A DNA stretch of 45,274 nucleotides, taken from the IMG/VR virus record IMGVR_UViG_3300044739_000022, positions 1-45,274 of that record; one strand, written 5' to 3'. Within the stretch, counting starts at the first letter, position 1. The number at the start of each line of letters is the position of its first letter. The translations under genes and the position numbers were made by a program. This document shows, piece by piece, positions 7,985 through 16,590 of the stretch. The notes beneath the pieces are model-generated. The model was not told the origin of the DNA. It made no database searches and was given only the letters and a program-made list of their open reading frames with translations. This stretch comes from a virus.

Positions 7985-8856
7985 TGGAGCGGATCTACCT
8001 CGGGCCGGTCGGCCGGCTGATGGCGATCGACGTTCCGTCGGCGGGCTACACGCACGACTTCGTGGAGTACGGCACCGAGCACATCCCGCTGTCCGGCCAG
8101 CGCACGAAGGACGTGTTCAGCCGTCGCCACGAGTTCGCGATCGACACCGACGGCCTGACCCCGCGCGCGCTCTCGTGGTTCCGGATGCTCTACACGGAGG
8201 CGATCACCGGGCCGCTGTACCTGCGCGAGTCCTCGGAGAAGAACCTGCTCCGGGGTCGGATCAGCTCGACCACGTCCACGATCTTCATGCTGCCGGGTTC
8301 CACCGACTGGAGCGCGCCGGGCGCGGGCGACACCGTGACCTCCGTGGCCGCCACGAACTTGCTACTGCCCGCCGCCACGCCGGGCGAGGAGCTGAGCCCG
8401 GGGCCCTCGAAGGCGGTCAGCTGGTTCGCCAACAACGCGAATCGACTGATGACCGATACGGCCGTGATCCCGGTGCTGCCGGGCGAGAAGCTGTGCTTCT
8501 CCGCCTACGCCCAGTCCGGCACGCCGACCCTGGAGATCGTGCCCTACAACGCCGCCCTGGTCGCTCAGGCGCCGGTCACCGGAACCGTGGTCGTCGCGGG
8601 CACGCCGCCGCGCCGGTATGTCCCGTACACCGTGCCGACGAACGGGACCATCGTGGCCGTCCAGGTCCAGCTTCGACAAGCCACCAGTGGAACTGCGGTC
8701 ACGCACGGCTGGCAGCTGGAGAGCGGCGTGCTGGTGCCGACCTCCTGGGTGCTCGGGCTCGGAGTGCCCAAGGTGATGATGGTCGAGAGCGCGGCCGGCT
8801 CCCGGCAAGCCGTCGGGCCGTACACCAATGGCACGTTCAGCTTTAAGGAGATCTAG
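7984..8856 (+). CDS. Distal tail (Dit-like) / minor tail protein
   Basis: This 290-residue product follows the tape measure directly (overlap of one base). The first 110 residues match the layout of Dit-type baseplate proteins, with an L-S-G-Q-R-T-K-D-V-F-S-R-R-H-E-F stretch. From about residue 135 a jelly-roll, carbohydrate-binding-like region follows, ending with a W-x-L-E-S-G motif, common in tail proteins that touch the cell surface. It likely forms the hub joining tube and receptor-binding parts. Confidence 0.65.
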   Translation: MERIYLGPVGRLMAIDVPSAGYTHDFVEYGTEHIPLSGQRTKDVFSRRHEFAIDTDGLTPRALSWFRMLYTEAITGPLYLRESSEKNLLRGRISSTTSTIFMLPGSTDWSAPGAGDTVTSVAATNLLLPAATPGEELSPGPSKAVSWFANNANRLMTDTAVIPVLPGEKLCFSAYAQSGTPTLEIVPYNAALVAQAPVTGTVVVAGTPPRRYVPYTVPTNGTIVAVQVQLRQATSGTAVTHGWQLESGVLVPTSWVLGLGVPKVMMVESAAGSRQAVGPYTNGTFSFKEI

Positions 8857-11406
8857 GTGCAGCAGGCAGGAGACGCCAACCTGGCCGCCGCGCTCGCGCC
8901 CGGCCAGAAGCGGTACCACGGGACCGTGCTGAAGATCGACTGGGCGCGGAACAACACCTTCGCCGACCCGCTGTCGGACCTTTCGGCGAACGTGGAGGAG
9001 TGGAGCCTGGATCGCCAGCTGGCCGGCGTGGTGCCGGACGAACTCCAGACCACCGAGGGCTACTCCACGGCGAAGATCACGATCAAGCTGAGCGGCAACA
9101 CGCCCACCGGCGACGGCACTCCACTGTGGAAGGTCTTCAGCCCGTTCAGCGCGTACGGGACGTACGGCTCCGGCGCCGCGCTGAACATCCCCATGCTGCT
9201 CCAGTCCACGGTCCAAAGCCCGCTGGGTTTCTGGCAGGTGGACCAGATCACCGGCTGGATCGACAGCGCGGTCCCCAACCTCGCGAGCGGCAGCGTGACG
9301 ATGGTCTGCTTCGACGGCGGCGGCCAGCTGGAGACCGGCGTGACGATCAGCCGCTGGGCGGCCGACGCCTACCGCCGGGAGAGCTACTTCGGCGACACCG
9401 CCGCGAACACCGGCGAGGCGCTGGAGTCCGGCACGATGTCCGCGTGCTGGCTCCTGGACTCCGTGCTCCGCCGTTCGGGCTTCTACGAAGGGCCGCCCTG
9501 GCACCCGGGGTGCGTCGTCGGCTGGACGCTGCGCGGCGGGGCGCTGCCCGAGGTCGGCGCCTGGAACCAGATCACCCAGTGGAACTTCACCAACACCTAC
9601 GACTTCGGGATGCGGCAGAGCCTGCCGAACCAGACGCCCGCGTGCCAGACCACTGGTGAGCTGTGGAGCAAGGCGGCCGGGAAGTACGGGCCCGCGTTCA
9701 AGGGGAAGTACAACCTGGGCAACTACTCCACCACCGGCTCCCGGGGCATCACGGAGATCGACACCAACGTCCAGGCCGCCGCGTGGTACGGCGCCGACAC
9801 CTACGCCGGGAACAACTCGAACCTGGTCGGCTTCGCCGGATGGGTGTACGTCGACACCGCGTCGGCCAGCGACCCGTGGACCACCAGCCAGTTCTTCCTC
9901 TCCGCGTACCACCAGAACTTCAGTGGCTCGGACCGGTACCCGGCGAACGTCGTGGTCACGCTCAAGCACAAGACGGCCAGCGCCAAGCTGGAGGTCAACA
10001 ACGAGGGGTACACGAAGAACTGGGCGTGGACGATCAGCCTGGGCACGACGGGGTGGCACTACTACTCAGCAGTGGTCCAGTTCACCAGCACCCAGGTGTT
10101 CGGCTCCGTGTGGCTGGACGGCGCGCAGGTCGTCAACCACACCAACGGCGGGCTGGTCGGGGCGCTCGGAGCGCTCACGTACCAGTGGATCGAAGGCATG
10201 ACGAACACGGTGCTGTTGAACGTGGAGGGCACCGCCCAGTATCTACAGTGGACGCTAGGGTACGACACGCCGATAGCGAACTACGTCCAGCCCCAGTCCA
10301 CTCCGCCCACGGCGCCACGCCAACAGGCGAAGGTGGACCTGGCCGGCCAGCGGCTGATCTGGCTGCCGAACATCGAGAGCGACGCGGCGGGCGACGTGAT
10401 CAAGGCGATCACGTCGGCGGACCTGGGTGCCTTCTACTTCACGGAGCAGGGCGTGGCGACGTTCGACAGCCGGGCCACGGTGAAGGGCCGACAGCTGTCG
10501 GCGAACTCCGTTTTCGATGTGACGATCGACAACGCCCTGAACCTCACGCCGGTGGCCGCGTATCTATCGGTCGCCAACCGGATCGGCTACACGGCGAACA
10601 CGAAGCTGGCCGTGCCCTACTCGACCGTGTACGCGGCCAGCAAGCCTGACCAGTTCCTGACCCAGCCCGGGAAGACGCCTCGGTTCAACGTGACCATGTC
10701 GGATGTCCAGTCGTTCTACTGTGGACAGATCCCGGCATTGACGTTCCCGCAGGGCTACGACCCGGGGCTGAGCCCGCCCACGCTGTACTGGCAGCAGTAC
10801 ATGCAATTTTACACTCCGTCGTACTACAACAACGGTCTGTGCCTGTACGTCCCGGGCACGCGCCCGAGCAACGGCCCGCCGCCGGTCGGCGCGAACATGG
10901 CCGTCTACGCCCTCCCCGGCTGGTTCAACATCGACGCGAACAACCGGCACCTCCGGATCGCCATCCTGGGCAGCTTCTCCAGCCAGACGGAGCTGGCCGT
11001 GGACGACTCCACCGCGTTCCTGAAGATCGGCGGGACCGTGCTCGCCGACCGGCCCCAGGTGGTCGAGTCGGTCAGCGACAGCACGTCGATCGCCCGGTTC
11101 AAGGAGCGCGTCTACAACATCCCCGCGAGCGAATGGACCCAGGACATCCTCTGGCTGCGCTCGCTGTCCGCCTCACTGCTGGCCGACACGAAGAACCCCA
11201 CGGTCCAGTTCCAGGAGATCGAAGTGGTGGGCGACCCCCGCCGCCAGCTCCAGGACGTGTGCCGGGTGATCCACCGCGACGCGGCCGGCGGGCAGCCCGG
11301 GATGACCGGCGCGACCCAGGCCTACGGCTCCGTGGTGGGGATCAAGCGGACGTGCTCGGGCGGCAAGCTGACCGACAAACTCACGATCCGCACCTTCCCG
11401 GGGTAA
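8857..11406 (+). CDS. Large minor tail protein with LamG-like domain (baseplate hub)
   Basis: The 849-residue protein starts at GTG 8857 with AAGGAG upstream. Residues 1-290 and 470-849 appear to be a tail-hub framework. A concanavalin/LamG-like module sits at about 310-460 (FAGWVYVD, a GWHYYSAVVQF strand, SVWLDGAQV), typical of carbohydrate recognition. The layout resembles minor tail proteins in which a sugar-binding domain is inserted in the hub. It probably acts at the tail tip in host recognition. The structural operon ends here, followed by a terminator. Confidence 0.7.
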   Translation: MQQAGDANLAAALAPGQKRYHGTVLKIDWARNNTFADPLSDLSANVEEWSLDRQLAGVVPDELQTTEGYSTAKITIKLSGNTPTGDGTPLWKVFSPFSAYGTYGSGAALNIPMLLQSTVQSPLGFWQVDQITGWIDSAVPNLASGSVTMVCFDGGGQLETGVTISRWAADAYRRESYFGDTAANTGEALESGTMSACWLLDSVLRRSGFYEGPPWHPGCVVGWTLRGGALPEVGAWNQITQWNFTNTYDFGMRQSLPNQTPACQTTGELWSKAAGKYGPAFKGKYNLGNYSTTGSRGITEIDTNVQAAAWYGADTYAGNNSNLVGFAGWVYVDTASASDPWTTSQFFLSAYHQNFSGSDRYPANVVVTLKHKTASAKLEVNNEGYTKNWAWTISLGTTGWHYYSAVVQFTSTQVFGSVWLDGAQVVNHTNGGLVGALGALTYQWIEGMTNTVLLNVEGTAQYLQWTLGYDTPIANYVQPQSTPPTAPRQQAKVDLAGQRLIWLPNIESDAAGDVIKAITSADLGAFYFTEQGVATFDSRATVKGRQLSANSVFDVTIDNALNLTPVAAYLSVANRIGYTANTKLAVPYSTVYAASKPDQFLTQPGKTPRFNVTMSDVQSFYCGQIPALTFPQGYDPGLSPPTLYWQQYMQFYTPSYYNNGLCLYVPGTRPSNGPPPVGANMAVYALPGWFNIDANNRHLRIAILGSFSSQTELAVDDSTAFLKIGGTVLADRPQVVESVSDSTSIARFKERVYNIPASEWTQDILWLRSLSASLLADTKNPTVQFQEIEVVGDPRRQLQDVCRVIHRDAAGGQPGMTGATQAYGSVVGIKRTCSGGKLTDKLTIRTFPG

Positions 11407-11449
11407 TCTGGCAGTGCCGTGCTGGGCAGGTGCGGTGTTCCTCCAGCGG

Positions 11450-11480
11450 AGCCCCCGAGGCAGCGACTCGGGGGCTTTCG
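11450..11480 (+). terminator. Intrinsic terminator of the structural operon
   Basis: A perfect 10-bp stem AGCCCCCGAG (11450-11459) with CTCGGGGGCT (11467-11476) is followed by TTTC. It lies 44 bases after the tail gene stop and between convergent genes. Confidence 0.85.
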
Positions 11481-11484
11481 CATG

Positions 11485-11946
11485 TCAGCGGTACTGCGAG
11501 CCTCGCGGGCGCGTCGCCGGTACCGGCCGTTGCTCCGCCTCCAGCTTCCGCCAGCAGTGCCGCTGAGCACGCTCGGTGAGCACGCCGAAGTCGCCCTGTT
11601 CGTCCAGCACCACCCAGTTCTTACCCCGGTAGAGCACCGGCGTGATGGCCATGGCTTCGTCATCCACGTGCGCGGACAGCAGGTATCCGCGCGGACGGCT
11701 CCAGCTCGGGAGCTGGTGCACGCTCCACGGCGCGCCGTTGTGCACCTCGGGATCGAGCGCGAGCAGGTTGCACGGCGAGTCGGTCAGCGGCCGGTACGTC
11801 CCGCCCATGCCCTTCAGGCGCCGGTGGTGCCGGTCGAACGTGTCGCGATCCAGCGCGCGCCCGCTCACCTCGCAAAACCCCTCCGACCTGGTCCACAGCA
11901 GCTCGGTGATCTCGCGCCAGTTCGGGTCCGGTCGCTTCTTGCCCAT
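11485..11946 (-). CDS. HNH-type endonuclease
   Basis: The 153-residue product begins at the ATG at 11946 with AAGGAG about eight bases upstream. A longer form from 11979 would overlap the promoter region. It has CEVSG, then a D-R-H-H-R-R-L-K-G-M-G-G motif, then N-L-L-A-L-D-x-x-V-H-N-G, which together make a degenerate beta-beta-alpha metal HNH nuclease with only one of the usual zinc cysteines. It stands alone, opposite to all neighbours, between tail and recombination genes. It could be a homing-type nuclease or help in packaging. It is likely controlled from the shared divergent region at 11970-12011. Confidence 0.7.
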   Translation of the reverse strand: MGKKRPDPNWREITELLWTRSEGFCEVSGRALDRDTFDRHHRRLKGMGGTYRPLTDSPCNLLALDPEVHNGAPWSVHQLPSWSRPRGYLLSAHVDDEAMAITPVLYRGKNWVVLDEQGDFGVLTERAQRHCWRKLEAEQRPVPATRPRGSQYR

Positions 11947-11973
11947 CGTAGTGGTCTCCTTGGCCAGCGGGTC

Positions 11974-12011
11974 TTGCACTTCCCCCCATTATAGGGGGTA
12001 AGATGGCGAGC
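11974..12011 (+). promoter_or_regulatory. Palindrome promoter P1 (C6-N5-G6 operator), leaderless
   Basis: -35 TTGCAC (11974-11979), palindrome 11982-11998 (CCCCCC ATTAT AGGGGG) and -10 TAAGAT (11999-12004). ATG 12012 follows seven bases later, so the message would be leaderless. On the minus strand the palindrome centre reads TATAAT, which could serve the divergent HNH gene. Confidence 0.7.
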
Positions 12012-12434
12012 ATGAACAGCACGGTAACCCCCGAAGAGGCGGAGGAGAGGAAGGTCCCGGAAGAGATCATGATCCGGACCGACCTGTACGAAGCCGCCAT
12101 GACACGCGCCCTCTACCAGGGCGAAACGTTGGCCAGTGTGACCCGCGCGTGTTACTTCGCGGCGGCCGCGCTGGCCAAGCCGATCGACGGCGGGAAGGCG
12201 CGAATCCGTCCCCGGCCGTACGGCGAAGACCGCGAGCGCATCCGCTTCCGCGTCCCGAAGGGCCAGCGAACGGCCACCCGGGACACCATCGAGTCCGCCG
12301 GGATCAGCGTTCCGGCGGCGGTGGAGCAGATGCTGGAGTACTACGTGGAGCACGGCTCGATCATTGGCTTCGCTGCGCTGGTGATCACGGAGCCCGAGAC
12401 CACGCCGAAGAGCACCACCGAGGAGAGCGAGTAA
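12012..12434 (+). CDS. Putative tandem ribbon-helix-helix DNA-binding protein
   Basis: The 140-residue protein starts at ATG 12012; an in-frame ATG at 12003 lies inside the -10 box and cannot be the start. Two units look like ribbon-helix-helix folds. The first runs about residues 18-50: strand EEIMIRTD, a helix, then GETLASVTRACYF. The second is about residues 75-112: strand RIRFRVPK, a helix, then GISVPAAVEQMLEYYV. Such tandem units bind palindromic operators through paired strands in the major groove. It sits just behind one of the palindromes, so autoregulation is plausible. ERF and SSB genes follow downstream. This is pattern recognition, not a confirmed family hit. Confidence 0.55.
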   Translation: MNSTVTPEEAEERKVPEEIMIRTDLYEAAMTRALYQGETLASVTRACYFAAAALAKPIDGGKARIRPRPYGEDRERIRFRVPKGQRTATRDTIESAGISVPAAVEQMLEYYVEHGSIIGFAALVITEPETTPKSTTEESE

Positions 12435-12436
12435 CG

Positions 12437-13327
12437 ATGACCGCGCCTGCCCAGGACGACCAGACCAGCGCGCCCGCCGCACCAGCGATCTACGCGGCGG
12501 TGGCCGCCGTCATGAAGCAAGTCACCTACGTGCCGAAGGCCGGTCAGTACGACGGCGGCCGGTCGGGAAGCTACGCCTTCCGCAAGTTCGAGGACACCGC
12601 CGCCGCGCTCGCGGTCGCGTTCCGCCAGCACGGCATCTTCGTGGGTTCCCGCGTCGTCGCCTCCAGCCACGAGATCGACAAGAAGCCGTTCAAGGACGGT
12701 GGCGGCTACCAGGCGTGGATGTCCGCCTTCGTGACCATGGAGTACACGTTCACCAGCCTGGTGGATGGCTCCTCGGTGACGGCCGGGTCGATCGGCGAGG
12801 GCAAGGACACCAGCGACAAGGCCAGCGCCAAGGCGATGACCATGGCGATGAAGTCCGCACTGACCCAGGCGTTCATGATCGCGACCGACGACCCGGACCC
12901 CGATGGTGAGCGCCCCGGCGACTACTCCCCGCCCGTCGGCGGCGGCGAGGGCTACGACCCGAACCAGGCCGCCCGTGACCGCCACGCCGCCCAGCGCCAG
13001 GCTGCGGGCGACGCCGGTGTCAACCCGCCCCAGGCCCAGGGCACGCGCGCGGAGAAGGTTGCCCAGTGGGTCGACTGGGTCCGGCGCGAGTTCACCAACG
13101 AAGCCATGACGCTGGAGCGCCTGGCCTTCATCCACATGTTGACCAGCCAGAAGCAGTTGCTGGGCGTTGACGCCGGTGGCGTGCCGCTGGAGACGCGGAT
13201 CAAGGCGGAGTTGGCGCGCTGGCAGCTCAACCCGAATGGCGCGATGCCCACCCCCGAGCAGGCCGCCGCGTACATGGCCCGCCAGCAGGAGGGCACCACG
13301 AACCACCCGAGCGAGGTTGAGAGCTGA
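12437..13327 (+). CDS. ERF-family single-strand annealing protein
   Basis: The 296-residue protein starts at ATG 12437, two bases after the previous stop. Residues 20-150 carry the ERF core: YAFRKFEDTAAALAVAFRQHG, then a MEYTFTSLVDGSSV strand pair, then GEGKDTSDKASAKAMTMAMKSAL and the ATDDPD end. The C-terminal half is a Pro/Gln-rich linker and a helical domain. ERF proteins form rings on single-stranded DNA and anneal homologous strands. The nearby SSB and a RusA-like resolvase (22.7 kb) could form a recombination set with it. Confidence 0.88.
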   Translation: MTAPAQDDQTSAPAAPAIYAAVAAVMKQVTYVPKAGQYDGGRSGSYAFRKFEDTAAALAVAFRQHGIFVGSRVVASSHEIDKKPFKDGGGYQAWMSAFVTMEYTFTSLVDGSSVTAGSIGEGKDTSDKASAKAMTMAMKSALTQAFMIATDDPDPDGERPGDYSPPVGGGEGYDPNQAARDRHAAQRQAAGDAGVNPPQAQGTRAEKVAQWVDWVRREFTNEAMTLERLAFIHMLTSQKQLLGVDAGGVPLETRIKAELARWQLNPNGAMPTPEQAAAYMARQQEGTTNHPSEVES

Positions 13328-14583
13328 TGGCCGGAGAGGTGAAGTCCGCCCAGATCACGATCTCCGAGACGTGGCCGGAGCACGTCCACTGCAAGACCGT
13401 GGGCAAGGCGCCGCGCTGGGTCGCCGCTACCGGCATCGTCTGCGCGTGCGGCGAGGTGCTCGGCTGGCCGGACCCTGAGCACCAGGAGACGCTGAGCCAG
13501 TACACGAAGCGCGTGGCCTCCGAACGGGTCGACACCGCGAGCGCGCCCGGCCGCGTGAAGGGTGCCTTCGGGGTGTACGGCGGCGAGCAGGTAGCCGACC
13601 CGGACCCGACGCCCGGACCCGACGATGGCCCTACCCCGGTCCACCCGGACGAAGAGCACGACGGCGACCCCGGCCCAGAAGAGCCGGAGGTGGACTGGGG
13701 CGAGCCGCCCGAGGATGAGCCGGACCCCGAGCCGCTGGCGATCGAGCCCGAAGAGGACGCGCCCAGCTTCGCGGGGAAGACGCTCACCGGCGTGGCCCCT
13801 GTAGACGCGGATGAAGCCCAGACGGCGCCGTGGGGTGCGAGCCCGCCGCCGGTCGAGCCGCCCTCATGGCAGGGCGTGGATGACCGGCCGGAGCACGCCG
13901 TGGGCGACCAGGTCACCGTGGCCGGGGTCGAGTTCGTGAAGCACTCCGAGAGCCCGTTCCCCGAGCACAACGCCCCGACGCTGGCCGATGCGGCGGGCCA
14001 GGTGGCCGACGACGGGCCGCCGTGGGACGCCTATGAGGATCATGACGGCGGTCCGAAACCCTCAAATGAGGGAATTCCGGAGGAGCCCTCCGTGGGTTCC
14101 GCCGTCGTGCCGTACCGGGGTACGCCGATCATGCCCGGCGCGGGCCAGGAGCTGGACCCGCTGTCCGGCCGGCTGGCTCCGCTGGACCCGACGTTGCCGT
14201 ACACCCCGCAGGACGTGGAACTGAAGATCGTGGAGATCCTGCGCCAGCTGGAGAACTCGGAGCTGTTCCTTCGGCAACAGCTCGCGCGGCTCCACCAGGC
14301 CACGCACAACCACGATTTCCGCTACAACCTGGCGCTGGCCAAGTCCGACCAGCGCGCGGCGGACCAGCGGAAGGCGGAAGCCTGGCTGGCCACCGAGAAG
14401 GAGCGCCACGAGATGACGGAGGCGGACATGCTGGTGCGCGCGCTGCGCGACTCCCAGCACAACCTCCGCTCTCAGCTCTCGGGCTTCCAGTCCGTCGCCC
14501 GCTCCCTCGCGGTGTCGATGGTCAACGCGCTGGACGGGCGCGAGCGGCCGCCGCTGCCGCCCGAGCCGCCGCGCTACAACTGA
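13327..14583 (+). CDS. Long acidic accessory protein with coiled-coil end
   Basis: The 418-residue product starts at ATG 13327 overlapping the ERF stop. Residues 15-45 hold a small Cys/His cluster (HVHC...CACG). Residues 80-270 are low-complexity, rich in Pro, Asp and Glu, likely disordered. Residues 300-395 form a long helical coiled coil, including a H-N-H-D-F-R-Y-N-L segment. It is placed between ERF and SSB, so a role in recombination or replication complexes is possible, but no known family is recognised. Confidence 0.6.
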   Translation: MAGEVKSAQITISETWPEHVHCKTVGKAPRWVAATGIVCACGEVLGWPDPEHQETLSQYTKRVASERVDTASAPGRVKGAFGVYGGEQVADPDPTPGPDDGPTPVHPDEEHDGDPGPEEPEVDWGEPPEDEPDPEPLAIEPEEDAPSFAGKTLTGVAPVDADEAQTAPWGASPPPVEPPSWQGVDDRPEHAVGDQVTVAGVEFVKHSESPFPEHNAPTLADAAGQVADDGPPWDAYEDHDGGPKPSNEGIPEEPSVGSAVVPYRGTPIMPGAGQELDPLSGRLAPLDPTLPYTPQDVELKIVEILRQLENSELFLRQQLARLHQATHNHDFRYNLALAKSDQRAADQRKAEAWLATEKERHEMTEADMLVRALRDSQHNLRSQLSGFQSVARSLAVSMVNALDGRERPPLPPEPPRYN

Positions 14584-14621
14584 TGACCTGCCCTTTCTAG
14601 ATCAACAACGGAGGAACAATC

Positions 14622-15188
14622 ATGGCTGGCAACGCGCAAATCTCGTTCATCGGCAACCTCGGGGGTGACCCCGAACTCCGCTTCACGCCGTCCGGCGCGG
14701 CGGTGGTGAACTTCAGCGTGGGCGTCGCGGAGCGCAAGAAGGACGGGGACAACTGGGTCGACGGGGAAACCACCTGGTACCGCTGCAACGCCTGGCGCAC
14801 GCTCGCGGAGAACATCGCGGAGTCCCTGACCCGAGGCGCCCGCGTGGTCGTCACTGGGACGATCAAGTCCCGTTCGTACGAGAACCGCGAGGGCGGCAAG
14901 GGTGTCTCGTGGGAGGTGGAGGTGGACGGCATCGGGCTGGACCTCCGCTTCGCCACGGCGAAGGTCCAGCGCGCGGAGCGCTCGGGCGGGGGCGCCCCGC
15001 AGGGTGGCGGTGGCTGGAACCAGGGCGGGCAGCAACGCCAGCAGGGCGGCGGCGGCCAGTACAACCAGGGTGGCCAGTACGGCGGCGGCCAACAGCGAGG
15101 CGCGGCGCCGGCCGACGACCCGTGGGGCTCCGCCCCGCAGGGTGGCGGCGGTTACCAGGGCGGCTTCACCGACGAACCGCCCTTTTAG
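14622..15188 (+). CDS. ssb: Single-stranded DNA-binding protein
   Basis: The 188-residue protein has a strong GGAGG site before ATG 14622. Residues 1-115 are the OB fold (ISFIGNLGGDPELRFT, WYRCNAWRTLAENIAESL, GARVVVTGTI). A Gly/Gln-rich flexible tail follows, ending in the acidic tip DEPPF. The tip is the usual partner-binding end of bacterial SSBs. It coats single strands in replication and cooperates with the ERF annealase two genes upstream. Confidence 0.96.
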   Translation: MAGNAQISFIGNLGGDPELRFTPSGAAVVNFSVGVAERKKDGDNWVDGETTWYRCNAWRTLAENIAESLTRGARVVVTGTIKSRSYENREGGKGVSWEVEVDGIGLDLRFATAKVQRAERSGGGAPQGGGGWNQGGQQRQQGGGGQYNQGGQYGGGQQRGAAPADDPWGSAPQGGGGYQGGFTDEPPF

Positions 15189-15348
15189 GCCGAAGCGGCG
15201 GCGGTGCGAACGCGTCGACCTGGGCAACGGGATGACGGCGATCGTCTGTAGCTGATCGACTCCCGGCGGTAGTGGCGCTGTTGCCGGTGAGCGCGAATCT
15301 CCTGTTCGCCAACCGTGTGCCAGCACGGAGGAGATGAACGCGAAGCAG

Positions 15349-15385
15349 TAGAGCCCCGGGGAGTGACGGCCCCCGGGGCTCTACT
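15349..15385 (+). terminator. Intrinsic terminator after ssb
   Basis: A perfect 13-bp stem (TAGAGCCCCGGGG at 15349-15361 with its complement at 15371-15383) ends the ssb transcript, directly before the next palindrome promoter. The 160 bases between the ssb stop and this stem have two weak hairpins (around 15239-15258 and 15292-15310) and no convincing gene. Confidence 0.85.
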
Positions 15386-15420
15386 TGTGTCCCCCCAAAA
15401 TGGGGGGTACGATCTCAACC
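15385..15420 (+). promoter_or_regulatory. Palindrome promoter P2, leaderless
   Basis: -35 TTGTGT (15385-15390), perfect palindrome CCCCCCAAAATGGGGGG exactly filling the 17-bp spacer (15391-15407), -10 TACGAT (15408-15413). The start codon at 15421 follows seven bases later. Confidence 0.8.
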
Positions 15421-15705
15421 ATGACCACCGCGCGCCACGACCCTCCCAGCATCACCGGCCGCCCTGCCGTTCACCTGATCTTCCGCGAAGTCTGGGCGGA
15501 CCAGGTCGACAACTACGGCGACGCCTGCCCCGTGTGCCAGCTCGAAGGCCGCACGATCGAGTGCAACGTCTACGTGCCCGTGATCTATGAGCGCGACGGC
15601 GTGATGCTCTCCGCCTGCCGTTGCTGCGCCCCCGCCGCCGTGCTCGACCACCACGCGCTGGACACCGACCACGATGCCGTCATCGAATACGCGAAGGAGA
15701 AGTAG
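15421..15705 (+). CDS. Small Cys-rich protein, leaderless
   Basis: The 94-residue product has no ribosome site; ATG 15421 sits seven bases after the -10 box. It carries a CPVC pair near residue 36 and CRCC near residue 67, which could bind a metal such as zinc. The short C-terminus is acidic. It is the first gene of an operon running to about 17.7 kb. Family not recognised. Confidence 0.65.
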   Translation: MTTARHDPPSITGRPAVHLIFREVWADQVDNYGDACPVCQLEGRTIECNVYVPVIYERDGVMLSACRCCAPAAVLDHHALDTDHDAVIEYAKEK

Positions 15706-15708
15706 ATC

Positions 15709-16410
15709 ATGACCGAGCCGGACGCTGGCCTGATCTTGCACGACGGCCAGCAACTGCCCACCACGAAAAACCTGCGGACCGTGCTCCGCGAAGGGCTGGA
15801 CGCGGTCCAGGCGGAGGAGTACGCGAAGCGCGGCGGAGCGGAGATCGAGAAGCCCGAGGACGCGTACGCGCTGCTCCGTCGCTACGGCGCGATGGCGGAG
15901 ACCGCGACCGACTACAGCCGCGCCTTCGCCGACTTCGCCAAGGACGTGAAGAGCCGCTCCGGCGAGCAGCTGTCGATCATGTACGGCGAGCAGGACGGCG
16001 TGCCCAACGGCGACGCATCCGTGCCGGACCTGGACGGCACCACGATCAAGGTCCAGCGCGAGCACGAGAACAAGTACACGTTCGACCTGGACTCGATCAT
16101 CACCGGCGTTGTCGTCGGCATGATGGCCGACGCCGAGGTGAACGAAGCCCTGGCGGAGATGTTCCAGGCGGAGTTCCGTGGGGACGCGGAGAACTCGATC
16201 TCCTCGCTGTCCTGGGTGCTCGGGCAGGCCGTCCACCGCGTGCTGGCCACCGGCAAGTTCGAGGCTCAGGTGACGAAGGTGAAGGCGCTGGCGAAGGCCG
16301 CCGCCGCCGCCGGGGACGACGCGCTGTCGAGCACGGTCACCGGGGCGATCAAGAAGACCACCCGCCTGAAGGGCATCAAGGTGGAACGCGAATACCCAAG
16401 GGAGAAGTAG
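15709..16410 (+). CDS. Unknown 233-residue acidic helical protein
   Basis: The gene starts four bases after the previous stop (AAGGAGAAG ribosome site). The protein is mostly helical. A central hydrophobic stretch (SIITGVVVGMMADAEV, about residues 130-145) is amphipathic rather than clearly transmembrane. It ends with a basic region (KKTTRLKGIKVEREY). No catalytic motifs are seen. The operon context (15.4-17.7 kb) is of small unknown genes, so function is not assigned. Confidence 0.6.
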   Translation: MTEPDAGLILHDGQQLPTTKNLRTVLREGLDAVQAEEYAKRGGAEIEKPEDAYALLRRYGAMAETATDYSRAFADFAKDVKSRSGEQLSIMYGEQDGVPNGDASVPDLDGTTIKVQREHENKYTFDLDSIITGVVVGMMADAEVNEALAEMFQAEFRGDAENSISSLSWVLGQAVHRVLATGKFEAQVTKVKALAKAAAAAGDDALSSTVTGAIKKTTRLKGIKVEREYPREK

Positions 16411-16413
16411 ATC

Positions 16414-16590
16414 ATGGATGCGAAGAAGCTGGACTCCGAAGAGCTGGCCACCTGGGTACAGGACCAGCTCCTGGATGCTGACACCCAGGCGACGGCGAGC
16501 CCGCCCGTGACCGTGGCGAACAGCTCGAACTTCGAGCTGACCACCGCCGCCGGTGAGCGAGCGCTGATCACGGTGGAACTGTTGGCATGA
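16414..16590 (+). CDS. Small unknown protein
   Basis: The 58-residue frame starts at ATG 16414 with GGGAGAAG eight bases before and ends at 16590, overlapping the next start (ATGA). It has an N-terminal helix (KLDSEELATWVQDQLL) and two short strands. Spacing and overlap support translation. Function unknown. Confidence 0.6.
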   Translation: MDAKKLDSEELATWVQDQLLDADTQATASPPVTVANSSNFELTTAAGERALITVELLA

